This document shows positions 35,936 through 45,108 of a DNA stretch of 64,000 nt, in pieces. The stretch is from Treponema sp. (GTDB lineage: Bacteria > Spirochaetota > Spirochaetia > Treponematales > Breznakiellaceae). The position numbers were made by a program, and so were the translations under genes. How positions within the stretch are numbered: the stretch's first letter is position 1; the number at the start of each line of letters is the position of its first letter. The stretch is from the NCBI GenBank assembly GCA_031266775.1, contig JAISAQ010000107.1:18553-82552 (forward strand). Direction: 5' to 3'. The notes beneath the pieces are model-generated. The model was not told the DNA's origin. It worked only from the letters and a program-made list of their open reading frames with translations, and did not search any database.

Positions 35936-36493
35936 CTACAGTTTTTCAACCTGTAAAAGATCGACTTCCACCGGGGTATTGCGCCCGAAGATGCCGACCA
36001 TGACTCTAAGTTTGTTTTTCTCCTGATTCACATCTTCGATGGTTCCGGTAAAGGACTCAAAGGGCCCGTCTATGATCTTTACCTGCTCCCCGGCGGAGAA
36101 AGACTGGCGTGCCCTGACCGGCCGCTCGCCTTTGATTTCCCCGGATTTCTGCAGTATGGTCCTTGCCTCGTCCCCCGAAAGCGGCTGGGGCTTCTTGTCC
36201 GCGGGAGTCCCTACAAAACCGGTAACACCCTGGATTTTCCTGATGCGGGAACAGGGGGTTTTCCAGTCCCCGTCCGGCAGATCCATTTCCACCAGGATAT
36301 AACCGGGAAGGAATTTGCGGATCTGCCTCCGTTTTTTACCGTCCCGGACTTCCACAACCTCCTCGGAGGGAACCTTTACATCGCGGACCACTTCCTTGTC
36401 CAGATCACCCTTTTCGGTCATCATGCGTATTGTTTTTTCAATTTTGTTCTCATACCCCGAATAGGTGTGGAGGACATACCATCCTGTCGCCAT
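35936..36493 (-). CDS. nusG: Transcription termination/antitermination protein NusG
   Basis: WYVLHTYSGYENKIEKTIR...FLPGYILVEMDL...KOW EQVKIIDGPFESFTGTIEDVNQEKNKLRVMVGIFGR. Confidence 0.97.
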   Translation of the reverse strand: MATGWYVLHTYSGYENKIEKTIRMMTEKGDLDKEVVRDVKVPSEEVVEVRDGKKRRQIRKFLPGYILVEMDLPDGDWKTPCSRIRKIQGVTGFVGTPADKKPQPLSGDEARTILQKSGEIKGERPVRARQSFSAGEQVKIIDGPFESFTGTIEDVNQEKNKLRVMVGIFGRNTPVEVDLLQVEKL

Positions 36494-36510
36494 TTGTTTC
36501 CCTTGTTCCG

Positions 36511-36690
36511 CTAAAAAATCAGCCTTATTCCAAAGAGGAGCAGTACGTCCACGAGGCCCAGGACGATGGCGATAATGGCGGTGGAAATAATAACCACTTT
36601 AACCGAGCTGACAACGTCTTCCCGGCCCGGCCATACCACTTTCCGGAGTTCAACATAAGATTCCTTGACAAATTGAACCAGCTTGTTCAT
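36511..36690 (-). CDS. secE: Preprotein translocase SecE
   Basis: MNKLVQFVKESYVELRKVVWPGREDVVSSVKVVIISTAIIAIVLGLVDVLLLFGIRLIF. Confidence 0.95.
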   Translation of the reverse strand: MNKLVQFVKESYVELRKVVWPGREDVVSSVKVVIISTAIIAIVLGLVDVLLLFGIRLIF

Positions 36691-36759
36691 GCTCTCCCCA
36701 TTCCACAGGATTATCCCGGACGCCCTGTTTCCCGCCCGTATCCGCAATTCCACTCAATC

Positions 36760-36832
36760 CAGGCCAGGTAGGAATCGAACCCACGACGTTCGGTTTTGGA
36801 GACCGATACTCTACCAATTGAGCTACTGGCCT
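36760..36832 (-). tRNA. tRNA-Trp (CCA)
   Basis: AGGCCAGTAGCTCAATTGGTAGAGTATCGGTCTCCAAAACCGAACGTCGTGGGTTCGATTCCTACCTGGCCTG; anticodon CCA. Confidence 0.96.
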
Positions 36833-36839
36833 ATGTAAA

Positions 36840-37013
36840 CTACTTGATCTTGGTCTCTTTGTGCAGCGTGTGTTTTCTGTCAAAAGGACAGTACTTTTTC
36901 AGCTCCAGCTTTTCCTGAGTATTCCGACGGTTTTTCTGGGTGGTATAATTGCGGCGCTTGCATTCGCTGCACTGAAGCGCTATTAATTCCACCGCCGTTT
37001 TTTTGCTCGCCAT
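36840..37013 (-). CDS. rpmG: Ribosomal protein L33 (57 aa, below the ORF-track length cutoff)
   Basis: [57 protein letters not shown], CxxC-CxxC type. Confidence 0.95.
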   Translation of the reverse strand: MASKKTAVELIALQCSECKRRNYTTQKNRRNTQEKLELKKYCPFDRKHTLHKETKIK

Positions 37014-37071
37014 ATTTCCTCCTCAAGCGCCCGTTCTCCCGGAAGACCCTTCGGTTCCGTTTTCAGCCTGA

Positions 37072-37144
37072 AGCCCTCAAGCGGAATCGAACCGCTGACC
37101 GCATCCTTACCATGGATGTGCTCTGCCAACTGAGCTACAAGGGC
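37072..37144 (-). tRNA. tRNA-Thr (GGT)
   Basis: GCCCTTGTAGCTCAGTTGGCAGAGCACATCCATGGTAAGGATGCGGTCAGCGGTTCGATTCCGCTTGAGGGCT; anticodon GGT. Confidence 0.95.
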
Positions 37145-37282
37145 GCAAAAAGCGCACGACTATGCGTGAACTGAGGATAACAAAAAAGCCCGGAAAGATC
37201 AAGAGGCTGCGCAAAGAACATTGTTTTTTTTGTCCGTGCACAGTACACTGAAATATACCTTAAACCGGCAGCAGGAGGAACC

Positions 37283-37987
37283 ATGTCTGTTCATATCGCC
37301 GCGGGGCCGGGGGACATTGCGGAGGCGGTTTTGCTTCCCGGAGATCCCCTGCGGGCCAAATTTATCGCCGAAAATTTCCTTGAAAACCCCAAACAGTACA
37401 ATGAAGTACGAAATATGTTCGGTTATACCGGGACTTACCGGGGGAAAAAAATTTCCGTTCAGGGTACAGGCATGGGAATTCCTTCCATATCTATCTATGT
37501 AAACGAACTTTTCAGGGACTACGGGGTAAAAAGGGCCATACGGGTCGGAACCGCGGGCTCCATACAGGAAAAAATACAGGTCCGGGATCTGGTATTGGCC
37601 ATGTCCGCCTGTACCGATTCGGGGACGAATGCCGTTCGTTTCGGCGGCCGGAATTTCGCCCCGACGGCCGATTTCGGCCTCCTTAAAACCGCCTATGAGA
37701 CGGCCGCGGCCAGGGGCTGGAATCCCCGGACAGGTCCGGTGGTCTCCTCGGATATGTTCTACACCGAAACCCCGGACGAATGGCGGCTCTGGGCGCGTTT
37801 CGGCTGCCTTTGTGTGGAGATGGAATGCGCGGAACTGTACACCCTGGCGGCCAAATACGGCCGGGAAGCCCTCTGCATTCTCACCATCTCGGACAACCTT
37901 GTTAATCATGAGATTACCACCGCCGAAGAGCGTCAAAATACCTTTACCCGCATGATGGAAGTAGCCCTGGATACGGCCGTTTCCTGA
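37283..37987 (+). CDS. deoD: Purine-nucleoside phosphorylase (DeoD type)
   Basis: [57 protein letters not shown]. Confidence 0.96.
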   Translation: MSVHIAAGPGDIAEAVLLPGDPLRAKFIAENFLENPKQYNEVRNMFGYTGTYRGKKISVQGTGMGIPSISIYVNELFRDYGVKRAIRVGTAGSIQEKIQVRDLVLAMSACTDSGTNAVRFGGRNFAPTADFGLLKTAYETAAARGWNPRTGPVVSSDMFYTETPDEWRLWARFGCLCVEMECAELYTLAAKYGREALCILTISDNLVNHEITTAEERQNTFTRMMEVALDTAVS

Positions 37988-38064
37988 CCAAAAAAGCAGC
38001 GCCGGTTAACGGCCTTTGGATTGTATTGACCAGAAACGGGGAAGTACGCTATTATCACCGGTAC

Positions 38065-38148
38065 GCCCGGATGGTGGAATTGGTAGACACGCTGGTTTCA
38101 GGTACCAGTGCCTTCAAAAGCATGGAAGTTCGAGTCTTCTTCCGGGCA
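38065..38148 (+). tRNA. tRNA-Leu (CAG)
   Basis: GCCCGGATGGTGGAATTGGTAGACACGCTGGTTTCAGGTACCAG...GTTCGAGTCTTCTTCCGGGCA; long variable arm; anticodon CAG. Confidence 0.95.
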
Positions 38149-38223
38149 AAGTATCCATAGCCATTGGTTGCAAAAGATAACGGTTTGTTTATACATGGCC
38201 GAGAACGAGACTCGAACTTCGGT

Positions 38224-39198
38224 TCAGCCCGCTGACCATCGGGAAGAAAAGGCGCCATGGATGGCGCTGACAGGGCTGAACCGCGGCCCGGAACCCCGAA
38301 ACAGGATGTTGAGGGGTGGAGGGTTCGAGTCTTCTTCCGGGCAATTTTTTCCTTTCCGGTATATAAACTGTTCCCCAAGGGCAAAAATATGAAAACGCTT
38401 TCCGGGGCAAAGAGCGTACATATGATGTGCGAAAATACCGGGATCTTCGTTGTTACCCGGCATCATGTCGTAATGGGAAGGAATGGTCAGATCCGCGCCA
38501 AGGACACGCGAAAGTTTAACCGCCTCAAGGGCGCTCATGTTTCCTATGACGCCGGCCGCCGTACGTTCCCAGTCGCCGCCGTTAATGGGAAGTATGACAA
38601 CATCTATGGGACGGAGCTTCATGAGGGTCTCCACGAGCCTTGGCGTGACATAGGTGTCGCCCGAATGGTACACCGAAATTCCCCCTCCCCGTATGACATA
38701 GCCCAGACACTCATAATCCCCGTCTTCGCCCGCGTAGTCAGGATGGGCCGCGGCAACAGGAAAAACGGTAACGCCGCTACCGGGTGAAAATTCCCCGCCT
38801 TCGCGCGCGCCTGTAACGCTTTCGGCGGGTATGCCCCCGGCGGCAAGAACGCCCCGGTGGGGAGAAGGCACAATGAAGCGCGCGCGGGGATTCGCCTGCG
38901 CCGCGGGAAGAAGCGTCTCCATATTGAGGTGATCCCGGTGTTTGTGGGTACAAAAAAAATAATCCAGGCGGCTGATTCCGGAAGGAGGGAAAGGTTCACG
39001 GTAACAGCGTTTGGACAGCCCCTCTTTGTCCTTGATGTCGTTGAGGATCACGTCAATATATATGACGGCATTGCCCAGGTTTATGACAAAACCATGCTGC
39101 CCCATGAACCAGAACAGCGCCTCTTTGTTTTCCGTCCGCGAAGCGCGTATTTCTTCAAGAAGGGCGTCTCCCTTTTTGTACCATCTGTCTTCCGCCAT
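38224..39198 (-). CDS. UlaG-like metallo-beta-lactamase-fold hydrolase with non-native C-terminal extension
   Basis: THKHRDHLN, HSGDT, ILPINGG, PSHYDMMPGN; family-like end at ALGEQFIYRKG, then reads antisense through the tRNA-like segment. Confidence 0.8.
   Translation of the reverse strand: MAEDRWYKKGDALLEEIRASRTENKEALFWFMGQHGFVINLGNAVIYIDVILNDIKDKEGLSKRCYREPFPPSGISRLDYFFCTHKHRDHLNMETLLPAAQANPRARFIVPSPHRGVLAAGGIPAESVTGAREGGEFSPGSGVTVFPVAAAHPDYAGEDGDYECLGYVIRGGGISVYHSGDTYVTPRLVETLMKLRPIDVVILPINGGDWERTAAGVIGNMSALEAVKLSRVLGADLTIPSHYDMMPGNNEDPGIFAHHMYALCPGKRFHIFALGEQFIYRKGKNCPEEDSNPPPLNILFRGSGPRFSPVSAIHGAFSSRWSAG
38286..38343 (+). pseudogene. Degenerate tRNA-Leu-like fragment
   Basis: Retains acceptor arms GCCCGGA...TCCGGGCA and the exact tRNA-Leu 3' 22-mer, but has lost D and anticodon arms. 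Confidence 0.6.
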
Positions 39199-39315
39199 GC
39201 GAAGTCTCCTTTTTATCCCGCGTTTTTCCGCTCAGGGACAGTTCAACGATACCTGTTTTTGTGTTTTTTTGCCATGGGAAACCTTGGCGGCTGGAGCCCC
39301 GGCGGTCATAAAATC

Positions 39316-39344
39316 TTGACTTTTCGGCGGACGCGTCATACACT
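39316..39344 (+). promoter_or_regulatory. Promoter of ptsN
   Basis: TTGACT-17 nt-TACACT, 8 nt before ATG. Confidence 0.5.
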
Positions 39345-39352
39345 TAGGAATT

Positions 39353-39799
39353 ATGAACATCAAAACAGTTCTAACTGCAGATACCATTAATCTTCACCTG
39401 AAAGGGACAACGAAGGAAACCATTATCAACGAGCTGCTTGACATGCTTGTGGCGGCAAAAAGAATACAGGACAGGGAAGCGGCCTACGCCGCGGTAATGG
39501 ACAGGGAACAGAAAATGTCCACGGGAATGAAGCACGGCATCGCCATTCCCCACGGTAAAAGCCCTACCATCCATGATCTTGTGGCCTGTATAGGGATCTC
39601 CGAAAAACCGGTAGATTTTGACTCGCTGGATCACGAGCCCTGCCGCATTTTCATCATGACCCTTTCACCGGTGGAAAAAACCGGCCCTCATCTGCAGTTT
39701 TTGGCGGAAATAAGCCTTCTTTTCAAGAGTTCGGAAAAACGGCAGGAAATCCTCAACGCCGCTTCACCCGAGGCGATACTGCACATTCTGGCGGAATGA
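39353..39799 (+). CDS. ptsN: PTS EIIA-Ntr-like regulatory protein
   Basis: MSTGMKHGIAIPHGKSPTIHDLVACIGISEKPVDFDSLDHEPCRIFIMTLSP (EIIA-2 active-site His). Confidence 0.88.
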   Translation: MNIKTVLTADTINLHLKGTTKETIINELLDMLVAAKRIQDREAAYAAVMDREQKMSTGMKHGIAIPHGKSPTIHDLVACIGISEKPVDFDSLDHEPCRIFIMTLSPVEKTGPHLQFLAEISLLFKSSEKRQEILNAASPEAILHILAE

Positions 39800-40004
39800 A
39801 GAACCCCCGCGGGCCAAGGCTCCGGGGCGGCAAGCCAGGCCGTTTGAAAATCACAGGCTGAAAAGTTTCCGCCCGGCCCCGGCAAAGACGGCCGCGCGTA
39901 AAAAATTTCCGGTACAGCCGGCCCTTCGCGGACGGGAGATCCCCTTTTTTGCCCCAGGCGTGTTTTTCCGTGCCGGCGGAAGACCCCGCCGGACACCGCT
40001 TCCG

Positions 40005-41201
40005 CTACTGCGTCAGTTCACTTATGGCCTGGGCGGCAAGGCGCTGGATGGCGCCGGTCCAGGCGGCGGAGTTTTGAACCAGGAAAAGTACCGGCCTGCC
40101 AAGGGACTTTTTGGTTTGGCCCAGGGCCGGAATAACTTCCCGGATCAGGGATTCGTCATCCCTGGTAAGGCTGCCGGACTGGCGGCGCTGGTGCAGATCC
40201 GCCACATAGGAGGCAAGGAGGCGGGCCGCGTCTTCGGTTCCCAGTATTCCCAGCACCCGCACCGTGTCCAGCTTTTCCTGCATATCCATGCCCCGCTTGT
40301 AGGAATTGTCCAGCTGGGGATAAACGGCCGCGTCATCTATGCCGTAGCGGCGTATCATGCTGATGGCCAGCTTCCGCATCTGCGATAGTTCATTGCGCTG
40401 GCGCACGTCGTTCGTGGAAACCTTCCAGCCTTCCGTAAGGGCGGAAAGGGCCGCCTGTGCCTTGGACGGCTCAGGCGCCTGGGAGCGCTCCTCGGTACGA
40501 AGCGCCAGGTGTTTTACCTCGTAGCTGTAGCCGGGGCTGGTGATAACCTGGATCAGGGGCTCCGTCGGATCGTCAAGGATCCGGGGAAGGGAAATGGAAG
40601 CCTGGTTTTTGATCCGTTCGTTGTACCAGCCTGTGGAAGCGAAGAAGACGGGAAGATACCCCGAAGGCTCCCCGTAATTTTCAAGGGAGATGACGGCCCC
40701 GTAGGCTATCCGCTCGTTCTGGATCTGGATGTTCCTGTCCTGGGGGGGCCGGGCATTGAGATCCGCGAGGAGCTGTACCACCCGGGGAAGGTAAAGTTCG
40801 GCCTTGATCTTCCCAAGCGCGATAAGGGCCTCCGATCTGGCAAGCGCATAGTCCTGGCCTCCCTGAAAGCTCTGAACCACGAGCCAGAGACTGGGAGCCG
40901 CTTCCGCAAGCTGGGCGTTTCCCAACGCCCGGGCAAGCAGGATGGCCGTACGATCGGCGGTATTCAGCTCGTTCTTGTCTTTTATGTCGGGATACACCTT
41001 TACCAGCTGATCGAGCGCACGGGCAAATAGTTCCGTCGATCCCGAAGGGTTGGAATCCGCCACCTGCTGGAGCACTACCAGCCGCCCTTCAACGGTATCG
41101 GCGCCGTTGTAAAGATCGTTCCACATGGTCATTTCGTCGGACTGGGCAAAAAGAGCCGCGGCGGCGAAAAAGACCGCAATGATCGTTATATGCCGTTTCA
41201 T
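40005..41201 (-). CDS. Secreted HEAT-repeat-like protein
   Basis: Signal peptide MKRHITIIAVFFAAAALFAQ; alpha-repeat pattern (RVLGILGTEDAARLLASYV). Confidence 0.6.
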   Translation of the reverse strand: MKRHITIIAVFFAAAALFAQSDEMTMWNDLYNGADTVEGRLVVLQQVADSNPSGSTELFARALDQLVKVYPDIKDKNELNTADRTAILLARALGNAQLAEAAPSLWLVVQSFQGGQDYALARSEALIALGKIKAELYLPRVVQLLADLNARPPQDRNIQIQNERIAYGAVISLENYGEPSGYLPVFFASTGWYNERIKNQASISLPRILDDPTEPLIQVITSPGYSYEVKHLALRTEERSQAPEPSKAQAALSALTEGWKVSTNDVRQRNELSQMRKLAISMIRRYGIDDAAVYPQLDNSYKRGMDMQEKLDTVRVLGILGTEDAARLLASYVADLHQRRQSGSLTRDDESLIREVIPALGQTKKSLGRPVLFLVQNSAAWTGAIQRLAAQAISELTQ

Positions 41202-41307
41202 ACGATATATTTTATGCTATAGTAAGGAATACTTGCAATAGACTTTTGAGCCGATTCCGGAATTGGCTGTTTTGAAACCGTTCGTTCCATAGAAAAAAGG
41301 AGAAAAC

Positions 41308-43134
41308 ATGCGTATAGAGGGCCGGTACATATATGACGAAGAGGGAAGAACCCTGATCCTGCGGGGCTGTAATCTGGGGGGAAGTTCCAAACAGCCCGCC
41401 GGAAAACCCGGCGCGGGGCTGCTGCCCGAATCCCTTGAAAATCCCGCCGAGGCGTCGTTCACGGGACGGCCGTTTCCCCTTGAAGAGGCGGAAGACCATT
41501 TTGAACGGCTTGCGCGCCGGGGTTTTACCTTTCTGCGCCTTGTGGTGACCTGGGAGGCGCTGGAGCACGCCGGACCGGGAATCTACGATGAGGCGTATCT
41601 GGCCTATCTGCGGAAACTGCTCCTTGCCGCCGGGGCAAAGGGGATCAAGGTCTTTATCGATCCGCATCAGGATGCCTGGAGCCGCTGGACCGGAGGAGAC
41701 GGAGCCCCGGCGTGGACCCTTGAAAAATTCGGCATGGACACAGAAAAACTGGACCGTACCGGGGCGGCGCTTACCTGGCAGCACGGCGCGCGCGGGCGGA
41801 TGATATGGCCCTCCAATTACAACCGTTACGCCGCGGCGACCCTCTTTACCCTGTTCTTCGGGGGAAACACCTACGCGCCCGCCGCCGTCATTGAAGGGAA
41901 AAGCGCCCAGGACTGGCTCGAGGAGCGTTACATCGCCGCATGGCGGCACTGTTACAGGCGGCTCAAAAACTGCGCCGCCGTCGCGGGCTGGGGGGTAATG
42001 AACGAGCCCCATCAGGGCTTTATAGGCCACACCGACGCGGGAAAATCCGAAAATCCGGTGATGCCCATGGGCGCCATGCCCAGTCCCTTCGACACCATGC
42101 TTGCCGCATCCGGCCAGAGTGTGAAGGTTCCGGTACGGCCGGGCGGACATGAAATCCTCAACCCGGAAGGAATACCCCTTTTCAGGGACGGCTTTTCCTG
42201 CCCCTGGGAAGCAGAAGGAGTCTGGACACGGAAAGACGGCGGAAGGCTGCTGCGGAAGGATCACTTTGCCTTCTACAAGGGGCGCCCGGCGAATTTTACC
42301 GAAGATTTCCTTAAACCCTTCATGATCCGCTTCATCGAAGCCATGAAGGAACCGAATCCGTCCGCCCTGTTTTTTATCGAAGGACTGTCCTCCGGGGTTC
42401 ATCCCGGATGGGGGCCTAAAGATCCGCCCAATGTAGTCAACGCCTTTCATCATTACGACGGCTTCACCCTGTATGCCAAAACCTTCATCCCCTGGTTTAA
42501 TCTGAGAACCGAAAAATTCGGCGTGGTTCTGGGCAGGAAGAAGACGGCCGCGTATTTTTCCCGGACGCTCGAAAAGAGCGTGGAATGGACAAGGGAACAC
42601 ATGGGGGACATGCCGCGCCTCCTTGGGGAATTCGGCCTTCCCTTTGATCTGAACGGGGGAAAGGCGTTCAAAACCGGGGACTACCGCCTCCACGAGGACG
42701 CGCTGTCCCTCTATTACGACGGGGTGGACGCGAACCTGCTTCACTCCGCCATCTGGAACTACACCGCCGACAACACCAACGAAACCGGGGACAACTGGAA
42801 CGGCGAGGATCTGTCGGTTTTTTCGGAAGGGAAGACCCGCGCGGAGGACGGCTGGGTAAGGCCCTACCCCATGGCGACGGCGGGTCTTCCTGTTCACTTT
42901 AGCTGGAACAGGAAAAAACGGATCTTTGTTTTCCGTTTCATCGCCGCCGCCGGAATTCCTTCTCCTACGGAAATTTTCCTTCCCGGCCGGTACTTCGGGG
43001 AAGCGCCCGGCATACGGATACGGAAAGACGGCGGCGAGCCGCGTTTTGAATACAGGCCGGAGGAACAGCGCCTTTTTATCTGGAACGGCGGCCGCCCGGG
43101 AGAAACGGAAGTTACCGCAGCGGCGAAAGCCTGA
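41308..43134 (+). CDS. Glycoside hydrolase family 5, endoglycoceramidase-like, no signal peptide
   Basis: ILRGCNLGGSSK, FTFLRLVVTWEALE, IDPHQDAWSRWTGGDGAP, GWGVMNEPHQGFIG, LLGEFGLPFDLN; catalytic Glu in MNEP and GEFG. Confidence 0.85.
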   Translation: MRIEGRYIYDEEGRTLILRGCNLGGSSKQPAGKPGAGLLPESLENPAEASFTGRPFPLEEAEDHFERLARRGFTFLRLVVTWEALEHAGPGIYDEAYLAYLRKLLLAAGAKGIKVFIDPHQDAWSRWTGGDGAPAWTLEKFGMDTEKLDRTGAALTWQHGARGRMIWPSNYNRYAAATLFTLFFGGNTYAPAAVIEGKSAQDWLEERYIAAWRHCYRRLKNCAAVAGWGVMNEPHQGFIGHTDAGKSENPVMPMGAMPSPFDTMLAASGQSVKVPVRPGGHEILNPEGIPLFRDGFSCPWEAEGVWTRKDGGRLLRKDHFAFYKGRPANFTEDFLKPFMIRFIEAMKEPNPSALFFIEGLSSGVHPGWGPKDPPNVVNAFHHYDGFTLYAKTFIPWFNLRTEKFGVVLGRKKTAAYFSRTLEKSVEWTREHMGDMPRLLGEFGLPFDLNGGKAFKTGDYRLHEDALSLYYDGVDANLLHSAIWNYTADNTNETGDNWNGEDLSVFSEGKTRAEDGWVRPYPMATAGLPVHFSWNRKKRIFVFRFIAAAGIPSPTEIFLPGRYFGEAPGIRIRKDGGEPRFEYRPEEQRLFIWNGGRPGETEVTAAAKA

Positions 43135-43894
43135 AAAAACGGGGACGCTCCGGTTTCGGGGGCGGGGCGGCCTCGGCGGTTTCCGCTTCCTCCTTGCGGC
43201 GCAGCGCGTCAAGAACGGCGGCGGTAAAGGCGCCGTCCAATGCCCGCCGGTACTCAAGCACGCGGTGAATGTAGTCAAGGGTGTTTTTAGGCGTTCCCAC
43301 ACTGCTCACCCGGTGCAGACCTGCGTTGTACATGGCAAGCGCGGCTATTTCCGTTCCGCCGGAATTAAGGCACATGCGCAGATGGCCCATGGCATAATAG
43401 GCGCTGACGCCGGGCCTGAAAAAATCATCGGGCTTGATATTCGGAAAGGATCTGTCGTTAAGCTGAAAAAGCCCCCTGTCTATGCTGGCGTTGCGGTTTG
43501 TCCGGTTAACGGCGGCGGGGTTGTAACGGCTTTCTTCCCGGCACAGGGCAAAAGCCAGGACAGGCGGAATGTCAAATTCAACGGCGTTGGCCAGGATTAC
43601 GGAGGCTATTTCCCGGGAACCTGTGACGGCGGCAAAATAGTCCTCCACCATGTCCCTGGTTTCCAGGTTACGGTACAGCGCGGCGGCAAGATCCTCCGTC
43701 CGCGTTCCGGCTTCCGCCTCCGCTTCCGCCGCGTCTTCCTCGCGGGGAAAATCCTCCCCGGGAGCCGGAGAGGCGGCCTTGCCGGGGCCCGGCCAGTTCC
43801 TTATCCCGTCCACGGCAGCGCAGAGGATCAGAGAAAACAGCGCGCCGAAAAAAAACGGCGCGTATTCCACATTTTTTAAATTGCCGCTTTCCAC
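43112..43894 (-). CDS. Lytic transglycosylase (SLT domain)
   Basis: DIPPVLAFALCREESRYNPAAVNR..DRGLFQLNDRSF..AIAALAMYNAG pattern. Confidence 0.8.
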   Translation of the reverse strand: MESGNLKNVEYAPFFFGALFSLILCAAVDGIRNWPGPGKAASPAPGEDFPREEDAAEAEAEAGTRTEDLAAALYRNLETRDMVEDYFAAVTGSREIASVILANAVEFDIPPVLAFALCREESRYNPAAVNRTNRNASIDRGLFQLNDRSFPNIKPDDFFRPGVSAYYAMGHLRMCLNSGGTEIAALAMYNAGLHRVSSVGTPKNTLDYIHRVLEYRRALDGAFTAAVLDALRRKEEAETAEAAPPPKPERPRFFRLSPLR

Positions 43895-43901
43895 AGTAAT
43901 G

Positions 43902-45077
43902 TTACACCCCCTGTTCTATTGCGCGTACCCGTATGATCCCTTCTACGCCCATAAGCCGCTTTAATGTATAGTCCGGAATACGCTGTTCAATATCGATGAT
44001 GTTATAAGCATAATCGTCCCGGTGGTGATTTATCAAATCCAGGATGTTGTTGTTTTCCTCCGCCAGAATGGTGGTGATTTGCCCCACCATATTGGGGATG
44101 TTGCGGTTTACCACCAGGAGTCTGAAGGGGGAATGCTGATCCAGCCTGCAACGGGGAAAATTCACCGAATTTTTGACGGCCCCGGATTCGAGGTAGTCCA
44201 TGATCTGGCGGACGGCCATGGCCGCGCAGTTGTCCTCGGCCTCGGGGGTGGAAGCCCCCAGATGGGGAATGCAGAGGGCGCCGGGAGAGGCGAGCAGTTC
44301 CGCCGAGGGGAAATCCGTGACATAGGCGGAAAGTTTCCCGCCCTTCAGGGCTTCTATGATGTCCGCCTCGTTCACAAGCCCTCCGCGGGCAAGGTTGACG
44401 ATACGGGCGCCTTTCTTCATGAAACGGATCTTTTCCGCGTCAATGAGCCCCCTTGTCGTGTCGCTGAGGGGAACATGAAGAGTAACATAATCGGACTTCG
44501 CAAGAAGCCCCTCCAGGGTATCGGCGCGGGCCACCTGCCGGGAAAGGTTCCACGCGGCGTCCACGGAGATATAAGGATCGTAGCCAATGACATCCATGCC
44601 AAGGGAAATGGCGTCGTTGGCCGCCATGACGCCTATGGCGCCAAGCCCCACGACGCCCAGGGTTTTTCCCTTGAGTTCAGGCCCCTCAAAACGGGATTTT
44701 TCCTTTTCGACAAGTTCGGGCACCTCGTCGGCGCGTCCGGCTATTTCCTTTCCCCAGTTAATTCCCCCCAGAATATTCCGGGATGAAACAAGAAGGGCGG
44801 CTATTACCATCTCCTTTACCGCGTTCGCGTTTCCGCCGGGGGTGTTGAAGACCGCTATGCCCCTTGCGCTGCATTTTTCAACGGGGATGTTGTTGTAACC
44901 CGCCCCGGCCCTGGCTATGGCCAGCACCGATTCGGGAATCTCCAGGGCGTGAAGATCGGCGCTTCGTACCAGGACGGCGTCGGGATTGGGAATCCCGCTT
45001 GCCACTTCATAACGGTCACGGGGAAAAAGTTCCAGCCCCGCCGGGGAAATCTTGTTCATTGTCTGTATGCGAAACAT
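43902..45077 (-). CDS. serA: D-3-phosphoglycerate dehydrogenase with ACT domain
   Basis: AGAGYNNIPVEKCSARGIAVFNTPGGNANAVKE, GVVGLGAIGVMAANDA, HLGASTPEAEDNCA; C-terminal ACT. Confidence 0.94.
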   Translation of the reverse strand: MFRIQTMNKISPAGLELFPRDRYEVASGIPNPDAVLVRSADLHALEIPESVLAIARAGAGYNNIPVEKCSARGIAVFNTPGGNANAVKEMVIAALLVSSRNILGGINWGKEIAGRADEVPELVEKEKSRFEGPELKGKTLGVVGLGAIGVMAANDAISLGMDVIGYDPYISVDAAWNLSRQVARADTLEGLLAKSDYVTLHVPLSDTTRGLIDAEKIRFMKKGARIVNLARGGLVNEADIIEALKGGKLSAYVTDFPSAELLASPGALCIPHLGASTPEAEDNCAAMAVRQIMDYLESGAVKNSVNFPRCRLDQHSPFRLLVVNRNIPNMVGQITTILAEENNNILDLINHHRDDYAYNIIDIEQRIPDYTLKRLMGVEGIIRVRAIEQGV

Positions 45078-45108
45078 AAGAAACTCCCTTAAAATATAGA
45101 GGCCGGCC

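Noticed and set aside
41212-43302. 696-aa minus-strand ORF opposite the GH5 gene
   Set aside because: Shadow ORF from GC-rich codon bias; composition is Pro/Arg/Gly-rich with no recognisable domain, while the plus strand has clear GH5 motifs.
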